Notes under the pieces: generated by a model | The model's input: only the letters and a program-made list of their open reading frames with translations | Told to the model about the DNA's origin: nothing | Database searches by the model: none | Shown here: positions 9,435-21,422 of the stretch, piece by piece | Layout: each line of letters begins with the position of its first letter | Numbering within the stretch: position 1 is the stretch's first letter | Origin: Saccoglossus kowalevskii | Lineage: Eukaryota; Hemichordata; Enteropneusta; Harrimaniidae | Length of the DNA stretch: 37,477 nucleotides | Assembly: GCF_000003605.2 (NCBI RefSeq) | Contig: NW_003134354.1 | Coordinates: 151,088 to 188,564 of the forward strand | Direction of reading: 5' to 3' | Made by a program: the position numbers and the translations under genes

Positions 9435-12022
9435 CTTCACCTTGAATTACACAATTGATTCATAACTATACATTCACCTTGGCGGGTGTCCCGTTAGTTT
9501 TTGTAGGAGCGATAATAATAAACCGAGAACAGCTTACTTAGACGCATGCGTGTCGCTGCTCTAGATCTGTTGTGAGAAATGTTGGAGAAATTGCAGGCCA
9601 GATGAGAACGCCTTCAGTGTCTTGTCCGTGATGTAATTATCCCTTCGCGCTAACGGAGTCGAAGATATATCCAACAACGTCATATGACAGAAGTCTACTG
9701 TCAACCTTTTCACATACTAGCCAAATACTGACAACAATGTTGGGCGAGGTTCACAAGAAAATACGTATTTCGCATTGATTTTCAAAGGTAAATAGACAAA
9801 ACATCGTTTACCAGTGAATTACAAATAGTGCTATTAATGAATGGCCTCTTTTGACCGCCTCCAACCCTCTGTCGTTAAATTCAAAAGCAGTAAGCGAAAA
9901 CATAAGTACTGTTTTCTAATAGTTCATTGACCAAGTGTTATCAGTCATTTCGCTTTGTAAATTCATTTTAGGCACAAAACTGACCCGTCTGAAACGGCAT
10001 CACAGTGTACCAACTACATACACACACGTGGCCAAGACCGACTAAATGTGGTCCACATACGACTCAGGTGAAATGAGCTACGCCTCGGTAAGCAGCCTGG
10101 CGCTTAAACCAGCTTTGAATATCATCGGGGAAAAAATCAATATTAATATATATTTAATATACGTTCTCACATGGGTTCTATATCAGTATTTTGAACTACC
10201 TTACACCCGCTAGGAATTGTGAAATCTAGCAATGAAACTAGTTTATCTTGTCGAGTGTCTGCATATCGGACTCGCCATCTGATTGGTTACAAGTATATGA
10301 TGAGATGGTGATAAAATCACGCTCTCGCGTTTAAGTCATGAGAATTCTGTAAACTATTGAACTTTGATTTAGTACTGAGTTTATACGTTATAAAGTAATG
10401 GCACATGGTACACAGTGGATAAACATCATCCAAGTGCCAGGAATTCTTGTCTCTCAACACAGGTTCGTATAAAGTTCGATCTCGCGTCATTTCTGCGTGA
10501 GCAACATCCAATCTGCAGTAAATTCCGATTAAGAGCAAACGGAGTCAGTCGATTTGGCCATCGTCGCTTTAATAATGTACACGATGGAAAATGCTATAGA
10601 CAAAAAAAAAAGAAGCACGTCTACTTATCAAAGGAAGCTTTATGTATATTATTAACTCAAATTGTTTTTGCGAATAAATTATGGATATTCGTTACACAAG
10701 TTTATCTTTAGCGCATAATGAGACTACTGTAGATATGCTAGTCATTAATTTAAAATATTATACAGTCTGACGCCCATGAGCGCACATTACAAATAATTTA
10801 CTCTACTAGTAAAGATAATATGAAGAATTCAATGGTTGACAACATTGTTGAAGTTGATTATCTGTTTACCTGTTTTGAAGGATGGTAATTAACATTGTTT
10901 ATTTTTTTTACGTTTGAACTGATTAACACAGATGGGTTTTGTGGTTTCGGGGCAAATGCGGGTTTTTTCTACTCAATAAGAAGCGAACCAATACTGACAT
11001 CTGTTATTGGGTTGGTCACGTCACCGGAAATAGGATCATTTTCCAAGCTTCTAAAATGGAGATAATATCAACATTATTTCTTAATAATCCTTTACATCTT
11101 TAATACTCCTTTAATTCCTTTACTATTATTAAGTTGATATAGCGAAGAGAGACATTTATTTTAATTATTCACAACGCCGTGTGCTCTATAGTTTATCTTT
11201 GTATTGTATGCAGTATGCATGGTATACGTATTTACCACCAATGTGATTAGCACGCAGATACCGGGTCAAACGATTTAACGTAATCGTATCTTGTTATGGT
11301 CTCTGCGTAATGCTATCGTTGTGCCAGTCATCGCTATATTTAATTTTAGCTGGCAGGAGGTTGCTGGCCTGTTAGTTATAAATAATTCGCTGGGTCATAC
11401 CATGATTTCTTAGGGGTCTGAAGGGGAATTATATTCGTCCACATGCATTTCAATACCACAAAATGACAATTGAGATAGATCGACGATGATACAATGATAC
11501 CGACATTACCCTTTCAAATTACTATTGCTGCTTTTATTCCTCACTATAGCACTATTATCACCAGATCACGATGCAGCGCTGCTGCTACACCAGTGCAGTG
11601 CAAATGCAGTTCAGTAAATAACACAAGTTAGGGTTCAGTTCAGAGAAATTTTAAAATCCACGTATCTCACAACTTAAAAAATACATCTCAAAAAATTAAG
11701 AGTCAGGCTCGTTTTCAACTTCTAAATGCAACCAGTTCTTCGTGAGATAGCCACCATTCCCCGTTTCTACGAAAAACGACCATGAATATAACAATTTTCG
11801 GCATAACCAGAAGAAAATTAGTACAATCTGTAAACCATCGACATACTTAGAAAAAAAGCAGACTGAAAAAAGAAGAGTGACTCAATAGTTCAAGATCTCC
11901 TTGTATTACGAGAAATAAACCGGAAAAGAAAGAAGCCAAATCCACTGGAAAGCCGCCCTCTGTATGCATGGCGAAGTAAATTATTATGCGCAGGCATGAG
12001 ATATTGAGATTTTTGAAATCCG

Positions 12023-12030
12023 TTACGTAA
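12023..12030. promoter_or_regulatory. Palindromic bZIP site, TTACGTAA
   Basis: Perfect palindrome and high-affinity core for PAR/NFIL3 bZIP proteins, in gene-poor DNA. Function is unknown. Confidence 0.25.
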
Positions 12031-15004
12031 AAGAAAAATTGAGAAATTGAGTTAATATATTCTTGAAGAGTAAGAGATTATTACCTAGTTTTGGACCCGT
12101 GAAACTCAATTACACAGTAATAGTACAATTCTTAACTAAATTAATTATTTGATTTCGTCGTACGTATATACACATTATATAAATACGTGGAAAAAAACAG
12201 GAAATATAGAAAATACAAAAACCTGTGATGCATATCAAGATCATTACCATTTTTCATATATTTATTAAAGTTGGGTCTTCATAATATTGTGATAATGGAA
12301 TACTTTTTAGACTATGTAATTCTTTTAAAACGTCTTGCACTGCAGTAAATTGAAAACTGTGTATGTTTAGTTTGGCAAAACTTGATACTGATATGTTTCT
12401 TTCACTAGCAAAAAGGAGGCGTGGTAAATTATAAGAGATCTTGTTTTAGAGTTCCTGTCACAGCATCAGGTTGAAGTGGATTCGGCAATGTGTATATTCC
12501 AATACTCTCGTAATGTGACTTGTGAGGTATTATCGACAATCAAAAGATTAAAACGGTCACACTGGTGACAAATATTGAGAAATCATGACAGTGATATGAT
12601 TGTATCCAGGAATCGACGTAACCCAACCCAATCCAATCTGGTTTTCCATGTTTGGTCAGTAACCCAGGAGTCACATTTAACCACAGTCTGACGCCGAATC
12701 ATGGATACTCACATGGCAGTATGTACATGCTACTCAGTGTGGATACTGTGAGGTAATAGTGATGTAAATAGTGCTAGTATTCCACGCCAAAACACGTTAA
12801 GTCAGCAAAGGGTTCCTAACTTGGAATGGGACATTGCATTGCAAAAAAGGACGAGAAACACATGAAAGCACGGTGTCATATTTCTATTTGTTCATCAAGT
12901 GAGCAAATCAAAGTTTCTTTTAGACTAACTCCATGCTAGTGGTGCCAAGTTTTGGATATGACACTCTTCTACGAATTGATGAATCGTTTTACAATACAAC
13001 ACGATTAGAAAGATTTAAACATATAATAGAATGTGCTTGGTGGTTTGTTCAGTTGCTGGCACTTGGGCATGATTTTATGTTACTTATATGACCGTATTCA
13101 ACAAGGATCACCACAAACAAAGACTGGAACCTATTCAGACAGCCACGAACCACATCAAAGTATTGAATGAAGAAGATGTGAAGAGTGGTGTCAGTAGAAA
13201 TCTAAACAAAATTTAAATTTGGTCTGCTAGAGTTACGATTTCACTTTCAGCTAAACTCACACACCCATTGCAATTAGAAGACACTGCCAGAATTCGACAT
13301 CTATAAGTGGTTATTGACACGATTTAGCCAGATCGAGTTACAAATCACATCTACACAATCCATAATTGTTCCTTTATCAATTATCCCCTCACATAAAAAT
13401 GTATATAATCATTACTGTTAATGCTACACTACACCGCACACCAAAGGAAGCTTTCCCAGTTAATATGTGAGAATGGGTAGTTTCCATATTGTGACTAACC
13501 ATCTCTGAGACAGGTCAACATTTTGCTGATCCAGAACTGACATTAATGGGTTGAATCTACCACAGTCAATGAGTGTACAGCAATGAATATTGTGAAGATT
13601 TGAAATAGTAAACTTCGTAAATACAATATGAAGCACTTTCGCGATTACTTCTGGGGAAGTTTGGCAAATGATAACATAGCACCAGCTTTGAAGAAATTAA
13701 AACCGTGCAGGTTTAAGTTGCAGAAGCTATACATCAGCAACAGGTAAATTATAGTGTTTTTATCAATACTGATGAGACCTGCTACTTTGTATATGTGTTC
13801 TGGCAGAAAAGGAACCAAGGAATGACATATGTCTGGATTTTGGTATTACCTCGGTATTACATACGATTGGTTATTGTGCCGTATTTTTTCTATGTATTTA
13901 TTGAAGGAAATTTTCAGCCAAAGAGGCCACAGTAGGCAACAAAACGTCCACCGATCTGGCCCTAGAACAGTGATTTCATATGAAATACCTTTTTAGCGGG
14001 TTTTCTCAAACAGACAAAAACTGTATTGAAAAGATAGATATTAGCATGCTGCGACCAGCCACGACTGATAGAAGATTTCTCCGGGTATTAGATAATCTTG
14101 GAAAGAATATGTTCCGTCTATGACTGATGAGAGATGGAGTTTGTGTTATAATATGGGAGGGGGGCACTAAGCGATTTCAACCCATTCGGTCGTGATGAAG
14201 CAGGTATTAATAAGTATCTCAACAAACGATGTTGTTCCCTTAGAGGATACTGACGAATTATCAGCTGTAAACCATTGTCATCACCATTTTGTTATAAATC
14301 TATAAGAGAATGCAATACATGTCTCACATGGTACGATAACACGACACAAAGCGTTAATACGTCAGACAGTTAATACATTTATACATATATTCAGGCTTTG
14401 TGCGTATAAGTATTCACAACCACGATACAGATGCACTTATGCTAGTGATGCGCCATAAACATCACTTTACTGTCTGTTCAAGAAATGATTAGTGCTAGTG
14501 CAAGTAAAAAAACATCATGATATGCATGAAACTCTAGTAACGAAACCCTTAATAAAATTCCTTTTACAACCCTGGTCTTGATAGATGCGACCAGTGTCTA
14601 TTTACAATATAACATTGCAATGGTATAATAACTTGAGACTCGAGGAGATTTGATGGAACCGACCATGGCGAAGACCGAACGAATAAAGATTACTACAAAG
14701 CACGAATTCGTAGGAAAGCATTTGAACCGCGCAAATGGTACGCCGGGATAGTACAACGCTGAACTGCTCATAAACAAGTTGTTAGAACGTGCACACCGGA
14801 TAGCAACGAGACATATTAATGTGAGCCGGATACAGTCTAGTAAATGAATGAAAACTTTAGAGTTTGTAAAAACATTGACACATTTTTCAGAGTGGCACAT
14901 TTTGCTAAGGCATACTCGTGACCACGTCCGTTGGAGGAACTTTTGACAACAAAGACATATTCGATATCCATATAAAGAATACATGCAAAGCCATTCACTG
15001 TCAC

Positions 15005-15587
15005 CTTCGTCGCATACCTCAGCAATGACTTGTCACATTTTGTCAAACTTGATTATGAGAATTCACTTTTATTTGGACTCCCAGAAAAGAGTATTGATCT
15101 ACTTCAAAGAGCCCATAACACAGTTGCTAGAATCTGCATCACCTATGCTAGAAAATCTGAGCATATAATCCCAGTTTTACAAAAACTGCATTGGCTTCCC
15201 GTTCATCACAGAATTGAGTACAAAGTTATTATGTTAATGTTTAAAGCTTCGAACGGCCTTGTTCCAGACTACCTCTGTGATCTTCATTTATATACATCCG
15301 GTCGTACACTTCGTTCTTCCAATAAGAATATTCTTTGCATCACTAATTATAAATTTTGAACATATGGAGGACGTGTTCTTTCACATGCTGCTCCCCAACT
15401 TTAGAACATCCCTTCCATCTGACATACGTCAAGTCACTTATTTAGAAAAAGACTGAAATCATATATTTATTTATCAAAGCCTACAGTGTGGAATAACTCA
15501 CTCAGTGCATTTGAACAGAACTTGGTTTTGGATCCAAGCGCTTTATAAATGTTTATGATTGAATTATAAAAAAATGTTTATGATTGA
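15005..15587 (+). mobile_element. CR1/L2-like LINE, 3' fragment (decayed)
   Basis: Degenerate C-terminal end of a non-LTR retrotransposon ORF2. The frame through 15030-15357 contains YENSLLFGLPEKSIDLLQRA, then HNTVARI, then KLHWLPVHHRIEYKV, then SNGLVPDYL. This is the hallmark end of CR1/L2-type reverse transcriptase proteins, where SrLDYCNsLLfGLP and LHWLPvxxRIxyK are conserved. Similarity continues past the stop at 15358 in a shifted frame (SLPSDIRQ near 15410-15433, then FRKRLKSYIF near 15440-15470). A YLS segment near 15017 is followed by an apparent internal deletion. A 16-bp direct repeat ends the element (15547-15562 and 15572-15587). The copy is 5'-truncated, contains stops and frameshifts, and is surely inactive. 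Confidence 0.9.
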
Positions 15588-16233
15588 CCAAAAATTGATA
15601 CGATGTTTGGGGTGATATACCACATACGCGTACAGGTAATTTCGGATATGGTGTGTTTATATCGCTAAATGATAAGAAATAGTTGTGTTGATATGGAAAT
15701 ATGTTTTATTATATTCACATCCAGATACTAGCAGAATACGGATCCAATCCGATTAAAACCCGATGTAGTACATCACCTGTAACTACCAACTTAGACACAT
15801 TGAGATCTCAAAAGAATTAACCAATCAGAGCTCTTCTTACGGGCTGTTTTCTAGTAAGGCACGCGCTAATTGGTTGACAAACCCATCACAGGAAAGCTGT
15901 TTGAATGCGACATGGGTCAGATACGATGTAGATCGGCGAACGGCGATAAATGAAGCCAATTGAGCTGAGTTACAAACATTGTAACAAAAATTCCTTATCA
16001 ATCAAGTAGCACAAGCGGGTGATTTTTGAAAAGTCAAAATGTAAGGAATTTATATATGACAATAATAATGCATTAAACAGATTTTAATATCAAATCTCAA
16101 TTTAAATCAAATTCAAATGTACCAATATCAATCAACACATACACACAATAGGCAACAGCAAACGAGAAATACTTATATTATAATATTTATGTTTAATACC
16201 ACAAATATTTGTATAATTGAGTTTAAAATATAC
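15588..16233. other. Intergenic DNA between transposon remnants
   Basis: No gene is supported. Apart from the hairpin at 15817 I see only AT-rich sequence. Confidence 0.5.
15817..15877 (+). other. Imperfect hairpin with two inverted CCAAT boxes
   Basis: Two 24-nt arms (15817-15840 and 15854-15877) pair without bulges. Nineteen positions are paired, counting two G-U pairs, and five are mismatched. The loop is 13 nt. The 3' arm contains TAAGGCACGCG from 15855, identical to the first 11 bases of miR-124. The outer arms are CCAATCAG and its near mirror ATTGG, so the dyad could simply be two NF-Y boxes. Pairing does not extend below the stem, which argues against normal Drosha processing. Confidence 0.3.
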
Positions 16234-16380
16234 TACTGTAAAATGATTAATTATTCACTGGGTTTTAATTTTGCTTGTTTCGCTGACTGGAAAAATGCGC
16301 TAAATTAAAACCCATTGAATATGCCTGAAAAGCTAAATCAGTGAAATTTAAACCCAGTGAAAATTAGTCATTTTACAGTA
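16234..16380. mobile_element. TA-flanked inverted-repeat element (MITE-like)
   Basis: A compact non-autonomous element of 143 bp bounded by TA on both sides (16234-16235 and 16379-16380). Its terminal inverted repeats run 16236-16274 and 16341-16378, starting CTGTAAAATGA on each strand and matching over about 38 bases with few differences. A further inverted copy of the inner arm lies at 16298-16318. It matches 19 of 21 bases of 16254-16274, so the element can fold in two ways. It has no coding capacity. The TA duplication suggests mobilisation by a Tc1/mariner-class transposase, which is inferred. Confidence 0.8.
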
Positions 16381-16639
16381 TTTGTTTCCAGCTGTTACAA
16401 AGACGCAAGCTAAATGTAACTTTCAGTGTTGATTCGGCTTTCTTGGTACGACCACGCCTTTTTGAATTTGTGAGACATCTTCGATTCTGGCAGCACATAT
16501 TTTGCAAGCTTTGTATGTAGCCAAATGAGCGACATCATAATTTTGTTTTTACTAAAGCAGTTAACCCTGTTCGACTAAATTCAATGTTCGATTGTCTGTC
16601 AAAATGTTATGGTTGCGCTTCAGTTGTGTCACAACACAC

Positions 16640-17598
16640 ACCAATTATGGCCATGTATAGCAAGTGTTAGGCAGATACCTCCTAGACGTATTTATAAAAA
16701 AAAACAAATAATTAAATATTACAGTCGGGCCGTGAATTCTAATAATGCGTTACTCAAAGAAGCTTTTGTGGTTAACCAAAACATTAAAAGTAAATGGTAT
16801 CTAGAAGTAACATTGTTATTAAACAATATCCAACAATATCATTCAGTTAACAACTGTGATAAATTAGCCTCGGCACAAATGAAACAAATTGATTTGGGCA
16901 TCAAGGATTTATTTCTAACAAGATGGAAAGGTACGGTCCATAATGATAACCGCACCAAAGCAAATGAGAAAAACAAACTAAGAACATATCGGCTAATCAA
17001 TTCAGTTTTAAAACTTGAGCCATATTTAGTCAAGCTAAAAAACTTTGAATTTCGTAGCGTGCTTACCAAATTTCGTCTTTTAGTGACCATAGTCTCAAAA
17101 TTGAAATGGGTCGTCATAATAAAATCCCATTAAACAACAGGGTTTGTGACATGTGTAACAAAGGTCTAATTGAGTATGAAATGCATTTTCTGCTGGAATG
17201 CAACAAATATAATGAGTTGCGTACCAAACTGTTCAATAAAGCTAAGGATATGATCCCAGCATTTGAAAATAAACCTGCAGAGAAAAAATTCATGCAATTG
17301 TTACGGAATGAAAACGTTATTATACCAGTAGCACAGTTCATAAGTAAAAGCTTCGAAGTCAGGAAGCAGGGTCTTACTTGACATCTTAATGCCTGCTGTC
17401 AAATTAGTAATTTCATATTAGTTAGTATTTTAGAGATTTTGTATTATTTAGTGATTTAGTGATTGTATTTGTTATTTAGTATATTGTGTTTTTGTTTTGT
17501 TTTTATATATATTTTTCTCCTTGTACTTTGTGACCATTTTCTTTCCCTCCGGGGATTGTGTAAGAGTCAATAAGTAAATAAATAAAATAAATGTATGG
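16640..17598 (+). mobile_element. Non-LTR retrotransposon, 3' fragment with frameshifts
   Basis: Degenerate C-terminus of a LINE ORF2 plus its 3' UTR. A GRY segment near 16672-16680 precedes KKKQIIKYYSRAV, then RWKGTVHND (16920-16946), then KLRTYRLINSVLKLEPYL. A CCHC motif follows, RVCDMCNKG with HFLLEC (C-x2-C-x9-H-x4-C, 17145-17201). This layout is typical of the end of ORF2 in many animal LINEs. Two single-base frameshifts are visible, in the A9 run at 16696-16704 and the T4 run at 17078-17081. Coding ends at 17381. The 3' UTR has a CTCCGGGGATTGTG segment and ends in a TAAA-rich tail at 17568-17592. The clade is uncertain. The copy is 5'-truncated and inactive. Confidence 0.87.
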
Positions 17599-17670
17599 TC
17601 AATGTCCCGAACTTCAATAACCGGTTCGTACTGGATTAATCGCATTACAATTTGAGGCTAAGGCCGCAAT

Positions 17671-17678
17671 ATGCAAAT
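17671..17678 (-). promoter_or_regulatory. POU octamer (ATGCAAAT on + strand)
   Basis: Exact octamer, isolated, 70 bp after the second LINE fragment. Confidence 0.25.
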
Positions 17679-19947
17679 ATAATTTGTACCATACAAGTAA
17701 AACAGATTTACAAATTTACAAACAGTCTTTTTCAACCAAAAGCCGTAATACAATCCGTTTAGTTTACGTTACAGACAATATGCCTATTTTGTAAGTTTTC
17801 TGTTACCGGCAGATATCGTATCATTTTTCTATCAAACCCCCATATCGCCAGCCTGTCACTCAAGTAAGCGACATTTAGACGTTCTGTACCGGAAATGAAT
17901 AAAGTCTAGTATTTATGTTACATATTAGTTACACAATCCGAGTCAGGTTAGTGTGACCTGAGTTTTGATACACCTATTGGAAAAAAAACCATCATCAGAA
18001 ACTCCATTATGGCTAGGTATTGAGATCACCTGATGTATATATCTTGCCAACTTCCCGTTACGGATTGATATCACCGTGTTGTCACAACTATACCTACACG
18101 TAGCCTGCAGCCTGGCGCCAACGATCGTTGCGAGAAACCATGACACATCCAACATGATTTTCCGAGGAAGCAGTCCATAGATGATGTAGTCTTGGAAATT
18201 ACATTCGCTATAAAGTCGAATATGCATGTCTACAATCAATGATAAGGATAAATCGTTATATCTACTAGGACAAAATCGAGAAGGTGGGGAGATACAAAAA
18301 AAAATAGCAAAGAACAATAATATAAACCAAACACACTATCTGTATAAAGGATTTTCTTGAAACTTGTAAGCCACCCCTTCAGAAAAAATGGCATACTCCT
18401 AAAGCCGTTAACTACGAATACACGTCGCCATTCTAGCTAAGTATCGTAGCAACTCCCCCCCCCATGTCAAGGGTTAAAAAACGAAAGGAGGGTAATAGAA
18501 CAACATGTAAAATATGACACATATCAAGTTTTTTTTTTCAAGTTGAGTTGCATTTGAGTGGGATATGTGAATGTGTAAGTGACATTAACAGTAAAATATA
18601 ACCCTAACGGGGTATGTAAATGGTGCGCACAATTCAGTGAGCCAAATCTTCCACGCCAGACCAGATAAATAATCATTGTCTTAAACGGTGGGCACAATTT
18701 CCTCGTCAAACAGATTAGGGCCCACACATTGAAAATAAATGGGTCAGCTGAGATTTAATATTCGTATTTAAAAGTCAAAAAGTAGTATTGAAATATGTTA
18801 TTTTGAATAAAAAAGTATGTGTACACAAAAAAGTCTGATTTTAGAACTGGTTATCTCAAATGAAATTAAAAAACACAGAATCATTAACCATTGTTTATAT
18901 CAGATTGAATACATTTTTTTAAAAAATGAGACTCGTTTCCATGAAAACACGGTTCTTGGATACAACCTCATCCTTTAGAAAGGCGTAGTCACTACACCGC
19001 AATGACCTGTGGCACGATTGCGCATTAGAGATAAGTCACGCAATAAAATTATGATAAATTCACAATTATAATGATGAAAAAACAGTTATTGTGATGTATT
19101 TCCATTATCATACTAGAAAATAAAAGGTATTGGGTAATTAATTATTATAACATGAATTCCGCTTGTCCGTATAATAAATTATTGTTATCATATATTTACG
19201 TTTCCGGCACTCGGCCAGGCAAGACGTCTTCTAATGTTTTCCCATGCGTAAAATGTATTGCCAACACTAAGGAGGGTATTTACAGTTTTAAACGCGAAAA
19301 TTATGTTTAATAGGTTTCACAGCATTTCTAATTATAGCAACAGTTCGAAGACAAATTTTCACCCCAAGGACACCACCACCTGGTTATTACGCACCAACCC
19401 AAACGCCCGCAATTAATTGGCGGATTTTCGATAATATGTACACAGAGGTGCCCGCAATTGTTTGTTTTCGTCTTTCCACACACCGTGATTACGACCACCA
19501 CCTGTTTATAAGTTAAACGGAACATTTCAAATAAACGTATGTTCAGTGCGCCGTTCAAATGGAGTCATAATACCATATACATATGTATACTTGCATGCAT
19601 AATTGTAGCTCTTATTTATGATAGGAGTAAGTTTCTTGTTACTATAGTTCGAATGGTTTGTGACTTTTTGCCATGATAATTTTTTCTTGTGACATACGTT
19701 TCACCACTGTGGTGCGTAAGGGCAAATGGTGCGCAGATCAACATGCTACAAATTTTGTTCCAGATGAGAAACGGGTGTCAACAACCAGCAATTTGTTACA
19801 AAGAATAGAGCATGGTTTCAATCAATTGAAGATGCTGGCTGTTGACGGGAATCTCTCAACTTGCCACTTAATTGTAATATTTTGTTTTACTGACTTTAGA
19901 GAATGCTATTTTTTTGTTGTTGCTGGCCTCGAAAAACTGAGACAATA

Positions 19948-19978
19948 AAATAAAACAAAACAACAAAACAAAACAATT
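19948..19978 (+). repeat. A-rich (AAAAC)-type tail, possible retroposon end
   Basis: An AATAAAATAAAAC segment grades into repeated ACAAA units. This is the look of a retroposed 3' tail. An open frame (19673-19948) ends exactly where it starts, but the encoded 91 residues match no family I recognise. Confidence 0.4.
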
Positions 19979-20264
19979 ATGAAATGAGAAAGGGTAAATG
20001 AAGACACATTGGACATTAAGCAGCGAGGGTGAATGGGTTAAATTGACTTTCAAATTCGAATCTAGTTACTCCCTGATCAAATGAAAAAATACAAATTTAT
20101 AATGGTGCCAGCAAACATCAGAATACACATTGTTCTCAGCAATTTCTTAATCAACTGAGACAAAACAAACACTTTCAACCCCTTTGTTATAGTATTTAGA
20201 ATTCTAAAGTTTTAATGTATTTTATTCTATTTTGTATTGTATTAAAACTGATGACATTTACAGC

Positions 20265-20295
20265 CTATTTTATTTTATTTTATTTTATTTTATTT
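20265..20295. repeat. (TATTT)n pentanucleotide array
   Basis: About six units of TATTT, directly abutting and in phase with the TAGTC array that follows. Confidence 0.9.
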
Positions 20296-20355
20296 TAGTC
20301 TAGTCTAGTCTAGTCTAGTCTAGTCTAGTCTAGTCTAGTCTAGTCTAGTCTAGTC
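20296..20355. repeat. (TAGTC)n pentanucleotide array
   Basis: Twelve exact copies of TAGTC, followed by the variant TATCC. It shares its 5-bp phase with the preceding TATTT array. Confidence 0.97.
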
Positions 20356-20780
20356 TATCCTAGTATTGCGGATATAATATAATAATGTATAACGCTCGAT
20401 ATATCTAAACACGCATGTCTAGGGGAATCTGCCAAACCCAGGGATTGCACCATATAATCATTGGACACTATTGTATATGTTGTTTACACTATTAATCTGT
20501 CTTTTGTTTTTCATTATAATTTTAGTCTAGAAATTAAATGTGTTGTTAGATTAGGCTTAAATGGAGATGCCCCTTTAATATAACAACACCCACAGCACCG
20601 ATGACTCCACGGCAGCCAAGTGTGCCCCTGAACCAAACACAATCGTTGTAACTCATATAATGCGTTGGTGCATGATGTACAAATCTGGAGACTGGCTGTA
20701 CCCAATCTAGATCACGTTATACTGCCCTCAGACAACAAGTATAGTCTGACTCAATCAATTAAAATGTGAAGTATTGCTTT

Positions 20781-20903
20781 GAATGGATGAATGAATGAAT
20801 GAATAAATGAATGAATGAATGAATGAATGAATGAATGAATGAATGAATGAATGAATGAATGAATGAATGAATGAATGAATGTGAATGAATGAATGAATGA
20901 ATA
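20781..20903. repeat. (GAAT)n microsatellite
   Basis: About 30 GAAT units with small interruptions (a GGAT unit near the start, AAAT near 20804 and GTGAAT near 20881). Read on the minus strand it gives a spurious Ser-Phe-Ile-His repeat peptide. Confidence 0.97.
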
Positions 20904-21157
20904 TATAGTGTTAGTAGAATATCGACTTACGTGAGAATGAATATGGATGCACAAATTGTACACAAGGTGGAAAGAGAGAATCTGTCTCACACCGGTCACA
21001 TCCATCCGTCTTGGAATATTTAACCTTGAGTTTACCAAGCAGATAATTACACATAATATAAGTTCCAGGCATTAAATGTGGCCAGGTCACTCAAGCACGT
21101 ATAAACTGTTCTTGGCTATAGACACAGTATGCAATCGAAAACCGTATTCATCACCCA

Positions 21158-21165
21158 TGACGTCA
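21158..21165. promoter_or_regulatory. Palindromic CRE, TGACGTCA
   Basis: Exact full CRE, about 100 bp upstream of the twin hairpins. Confidence 0.35.
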
Positions 21166-21258
21166 CACAGAGACAATAAAATACATATGGGTTAGCATAA
21201 ATACATAAAGTTTGAAGGTTACGCCATTACTATTATCAACGGACAACAGAGACCTCTG

Positions 21259-21335
21259 ACGGTGGTAATATCTATATATAAGATACCACCGTCTTCTCAC
21301 CCTGGGATAAACCAGATGGTGACCGGCTGGTTTAT
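21259..21335 (+). other. Two adjacent 9-bp-stem hairpins
   Basis: ACGGTGGTA (21259-21267) pairs perfectly with TACCACCGT (21284-21292). ATAAACCAG (21307-21315) pairs perfectly with CTGGTTTAT (21327-21335). The loops are 16 and 11 nt. The second hairpin lies inside a short open frame described separately. Confidence 0.45.
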
Positions 21336-21422
21336 TTGTGGGATACCGTTTCAGCTTATGTGAGTGCGTCAGAGAGGGCGGTATACTACGACACTGCGGG
21401 CATCAAATCAAGTCTGGAGTAA
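21282..21422 (+). other. Short open stretch with WD40-like phrase
   Basis: A 46-codon stretch without a start codon ends in TAA at 21420-21422. It includes DGDRLVYLWDT, which resembles the end of a WD40 blade. It is preceded by TATATATAAG, which could act as a weak splice acceptor or as a TATA. It is followed 200 bp later by AATAAAATAAAT (21620-21631). It could be a terminal exon, a processed fragment or chance. I found no matching upstream exon. Confidence 0.2.

Larger units (their letters stand above)
7616..14990. other. Gene-poor intergenic region
   Basis: No supportable gene is present in this 7.4 kb. It contains a full CRE at 8567, a TATA-plus-GC-box element at 9415, homopolymer tracts (C8 at 7767, G11 at 9388) and one CACGTG at 10025. 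The stretch from 12.4 to 14.6 kb contains many stops, and I see no clear element there. Confidence 0.5.

Noticed and set aside
13741-13935. Stretch with an NTDET phrase resembling the first Asp of a pogo/Tigger DDE transposase.
   Set aside because: Only a five-residue likeness. The expected flanking motifs are absent and nearby frames are broken.
14598-14984. Minus-strand 128-codon frame before the first LINE fragment.
   Set aside because: Cys-rich but without recognisable domain or homologous pattern. It is likely chance.
20751-21038. Minus-strand frame with a long Ser-Phe-Ile-His repeat.
   Set aside because: It is the GAAT microsatellite translated.
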